50,960 nt of DNA from Nitrospirota bacterium (GTDB lineage Bacteria; Nitrospirota; Nitrospiria; Nitrospirales; NS-4). The notes below the pieces were generated by a model, which was given only the letters and a program-made list of their open reading frames with translations, was not told the origin of the DNA and did no database searches. Location of the stretch: the NCBI GenBank assembly GCA_005877815.1, contig VBOG01000024.1, positions 1 to 50,960 on the forward strand. Reading direction: 5' to 3'. The translations under genes and the position numbers were made by a program. Below are positions 49,847-50,960 of the stretch, in pieces (positions within the stretch are counted from its first letter, which is position 1; every line of letters starts with the position of its first letter).

Positions 49847-50960
49847 TCATTCTGGGACATCGGCCGCGCAGCGAAAGCCCAAGGATGGTCCCCAGTAAGT
49901 CATTTCATCCCACCCTCGGTAGCTGACCCGAAGTTCAGATGGGCTTTGGCTCCAGTCACCACCTCTTAGAACGCGGAATGAGCCGCGAAGCGGTCCTTGA
50001 GGATCGCGAAGGGGCGCAATGGCGTAATAGTCTTCGGCGTACCAGTCCTTGACCCACTCCCAAGCATTCCCGATCAGATCGAACACGCCATATGGTGACA
50101 AGGTTCCCGGGAAGCTTCCAACGGGTGCAGTCCCGTTGCCGTTGGACCGCACGGTTTGCTCTTTTACCAAGCTCTTGATCACCTCCTCGCTATTACCCCA
50201 TGGATACCGCCGCCCATCGGTACCTCGGGCGGCCTTTTCCCACTCAGCTTCCGTGGGGAGCCGTCGGCCACGCCACTGACAAAAGGCGCGCGCCTGAGCC
50301 CAGGTCACATTTGTGACAGGGTGTTGTCCGCGAAGGCTATCATCGAAGGCCTGGCGATCCTTGGGTGGAAGACATATGCCGGCTTGTAAGCACCGGCGAT
50401 ACTCGGCATTTGTAACCTCGTACTGGTCGATCCAGAACGAGCTGAGCTGGGGTCGGTGCATCGGCCTGGCATCAGGGAGTCCATCCTCAGTTCCCATAAA
50501 AAATTCGCCTGCCGGAATCAGCACCATTCCGTCCGGAGGTAGAACCCTTTTCTCCGCTAGCTTTTTCAACTCCTCCTGTTGCGCTGCTATGAGCTGTTCA
50601 TTCACCTTGGTCATTGCGCCGGAACTCTCTTCGCCTGGTGCCGGCTCCTGGGGGTGGCTCGGATGGGGCCGTGGGATGGGGGCACGACGCGCCTCAGCCT
50701 TGGGTTGCCCTGCAGCCGCTTCCGGGGCGGATGAGGCGGTCGGTTCCTGGATGCGGACCGTTTCTATCCGCACCGTCGTCCGAGCCATCTGGCGCATAAT
50801 CTTCTCGGAATTTTTTTTCGACTTCTTCAGTCCCTTGCCGATCGCGGCAAAGTTAAAGTCCGGAATATTGGCGAGAAGCGGCGTCGCATAGCTGACCGGC
50901 ACGACAAAGCCCATTCCCTCCGGTGAGATTCCGGACGGATGAGTGAATTTTGTCGTCACG
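49847..50960 (-). CDS. SUMF1/formylglycine-generating-like protein, probably incomplete at right edge
   Basis: At least 370 residues, reading to the window edge. The C-terminal two-thirds is an FGE-sulfatase (SUMF1-like) domain: LIPAGEFFMGTEDG, FWIDQYEVTNAEYRRCL, HPVTNVTWAQARAFCQWRGRRLPTEAEWEKAARG, DLIGNAWEWVKDWY and VLRGGDWSQ. The N-terminal part (GMGFVVPVSYATPLLANIP) looks like the end of a trypsin-like protease domain, and a proline-rich linker with a coiled-coil-like helix (NEQLIAAQQEELKKLAEK) follows. The GTG at 50959 is therefore probably not the real start. Many SUMF1-like domains are not sulfatase activators; the function here is unknown. Confidence 0.75.
   Translation of the reverse strand, partial: VTTKFTHPSGISPEGMGFVVPVSYATPLLANIPDFNFAAIGKGLKKSKKNSEKIMRQMARTTVRIETVRIQEPTASSAPEAAAGQPKAEARRAPIPRPHPSHPQEPAPGEESSGAMTKVNEQLIAAQQEELKKLAEKRVLPPDGMVLIPAGEFFMGTEDGLPDARPMHRPQLSSFWIDQYEVTNAEYRRCLQAGICLPPKDRQAFDDSLRGQHPVTNVTWAQARAFCQWRGRRLPTEAEWEKAARGTDGRRYPWGNSEEVIKSLVKEQTVRSNGNGTAPVGSFPGTLSPYGVFDLIGNAWEWVKDWYAEDYYAIAPLRDPQGPLRGSFRVLRGGDWSQSPSELRVSYRGWDEMTYWGPSLGFRCAADVPE

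Overview
The window is a chromosomal segment from a bacterium that most resembles the Nitrospira group (Nitrospirota). This is inference from gene content and order: a Myxococcus-like type IV pilus gene order, TIGR04282/TIGR04283 glycosyltransferases, hisZ, a two-domain dCTP deaminase, a MoaD-NIL fusion, and moderately high GC with many short same-strand overlaps. I found no rRNA or tRNA gene, CRISPR array, insertion sequence or prophage.

Layout. 1-2715 (minus): a NorQ/CbbQ-type AAA+ ATPase, a small ORF, and the N-terminal 515 codons of its NorD/CbbO-type partner, which runs off the left edge. 2828-4898: a Slp-family lipoprotein, a DUF2156 protein and a YkgJ-type cysteine-cluster protein. 5017-11189 (plus): NifU-like scaffold, permuted ATP-grasp enzyme, glutaredoxin, lysine 2,3-aminomutase-like radical SAM enzyme, an AT-rich and probably foreign dCTP deaminase, a membrane protein and two glycosyltransferases. 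11205-11617: the wreck of a DegT-family aminotransferase gene. 11669-17691 (minus): YdcF protein, then pilI-, pilH- and pilG-like genes, the pilA pilin with a sigma-54 promoter, and a large TPR lipoprotein gene with a full-consensus sigma-70 promoter. 17783-22968 (minus): dnaB, hisZ, serA and a class V aminotransferase. 23121-31887 (minus): hpf, two secreted cyclophilins, rnc, and a nearly complete fatty-acid synthesis cluster (fabF, acpP, fabG, fabD, an enoyl-reductase-like SDR, fabH, plsX, rpmF). 31912-43960 (minus): a short DUF177 gene, rpsR-ssb-rpsF, ychF, pth, rplY, prs, ispE, then pilR-pilS-pilC-pilB. 44067-44603 (minus): pgsA. 44769-49822 (plus): a tight seven-gene sulfur-carrier operon. 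49847 to the right edge (minus): a SUMF1-type protein that is probably incomplete.

How the parts connect. The pilus system is split: PilB/PilC motor and platform plus the PilS/PilR two-component system lie at 37.8-44 kb, while the pilin and PilG/H/I-like ABC genes lie at 12.3-15.6 kb. The pilA promoter carries a -24/-12 sigma-54 element, which PilR is expected to activate. The serA and aminotransferase genes make serine, the precursor of the cysteine made by the last operon.

The most notable system is at 44769-49822. It encodes two ubiquitin-fold sulfur carriers (a ThiS-like protein ending GGGR and a MoaD domain fused to a NIL domain), two MoeB/ThiF adenylyltransferases, two PLP enzymes (a CysK-type O-acetylserine sulfhydrylase and a threonine synthase homologue) and a JAMM peptidase. 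I read it as a protein-thiocarboxylate route to cysteine and probably homocysteine/methionine, in which the peptidase would have to expose the Gly-Gly ends. The homocysteine branch through a threonine-synthase-like enzyme and the NIL fusion are the parts I consider least described.
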